The translations under genes were made by a program, and so were the position numbers. A stretch of DNA of 5,902 bases from an uncultured Verrucomicrobiota bacterium. Lineage in GTDB: Bacteria > Verrucomicrobiota > Verrucomicrobiia > Limisphaerales > UBA9464. The notes beneath the pieces are model-generated. The model was not told the DNA's origin. It saw nothing but the letters and a program-made list of their open reading frames with translations, and searched no databases. Where the stretch lies: contig CAIPFS010000353.1 of the NCBI GenBank assembly GCA_903864375.1, positions 1 to 5,902 on the forward strand. The letters run 5' to 3'. Of the stretch, positions 5,702 through 5,902 are shown piece by piece; position 1 is the stretch's first letter, and each line of letters begins with the position of its first letter.

Positions 5702-5902
5702 TCACGGTCCTTTCGATATCAGACCCTGAAGGACATCCCACAGCAGCTTGAGATTGAGAACGACAATCAAACCGGCCACCAGCCAGGCCAACCCCATCAA
5801 CCAGGGGGGGCTGGCGAAGACACCCATTTTTTTCCGGCTACTGGTAAAATGAATCAGGGGGATCACAGCGAAGGGCAGTTGCAGGCTCAGAACCACCTGG
5901 CT
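5702..5902 (-). CDS. Nramp-family divalent metal transporter, partial (C-terminal 66 residues)
   Basis: The frame runs in from the right edge and ends at TGA 5702-5704. The first visible residues, SQVVLSLQLPFAVIPLIHFTS, match the late transmembrane helix of Nramp/MntH proteins (proton-coupled Mn2+/Fe2+ import at the inner membrane). A basic loop RKKMG follows, then a last hydrophobic helix, about 22 residues from WLMGLAWLVAGLIVVLNL, and a short tail ending GLISKGP. This fits the C terminus of the family; the metal-binding DPGN and MPH motifs lie in the missing part. Manganese or iron is the usual substrate, but it cannot be settled from this fragment. It is the first of three same-strand genes, and the 88-base gap to EboE shows no clear terminator. 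Confidence 0.85.
   Translation of the reverse strand, partial: SQVVLSLQLPFAVIPLIHFTSSRKKMGVFASPPWLMGLAWLVAGLIVVLNLKLLWDVLQGLISKGP

Overview
The window is a dense stretch (about 60% GC by eye) from a bacterial chromosome. It carries seven protein genes, two of them cut by the window edges, and no RNA gene, IS element, CRISPR array or phage gene that I can support. The likely source is a Verrucomicrobiota member, perhaps near Pedosphaera/Limisphaera. The hints are a Bacteroidota/Verrucomicrobiota-style SSS symporter, a small secreted Dabb protein, and short hairpin repeats of a kind I associate with verrucomicrobial genomes. This is a judgement from gene style, not a proven placement.

Layout. 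Bases 1-1391 (minus) are the N-terminal 463 codons of a sodium:solute symporter. It starts at GTG and runs off the left edge, so a caller that needs a start and stop inside the window would miss it. After a 116-base divergent gap, 1508-1891 (plus) encodes a secreted Dabb-domain protein. A 266-base gap (1892-2157) holds two tandem 18-base perfect hairpins with compensatory base changes, followed by a sequence that can fold in two mutually exclusive ways. Bases 2158-3598 (plus) form a tight two-gene unit: a photolyase/cryptochrome-like protein whose FAD-binding domain is at the N terminus, and a 53-residue DUF2256 zinc-ribbon-like protein that starts one base after the photolyase stop codon.

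The right part is on the minus strand. Transcribed right to left, it holds the C-terminal end of an Nramp-type divalent metal transporter (5702 to the edge), an EboE-type TIM-barrel protein (4438-5613) and a Nudix hydrolase (3708-4376). Gaps of 88 and 61 bases would allow co-transcription. The Nudix gene and the photolyase/DUF2256 unit converge around 3599-3707, where there is one weak terminator-like hairpin.

The most interesting parts are: (1) the photolyase-like protein with its FAD domain first and a C-terminal segment that looks like a relocated alpha/beta domain, coupled to DUF2256; (2) an EboE gene beside Nramp and Nudix genes, with no other ebo gene visible; and (3) the covarying tandem hairpins with an adjacent switch-like pairing. 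None of these is proven to be a new system. The photolyase/DUF2256 pair is the best candidate for a poorly described light- or flavin-dependent function.
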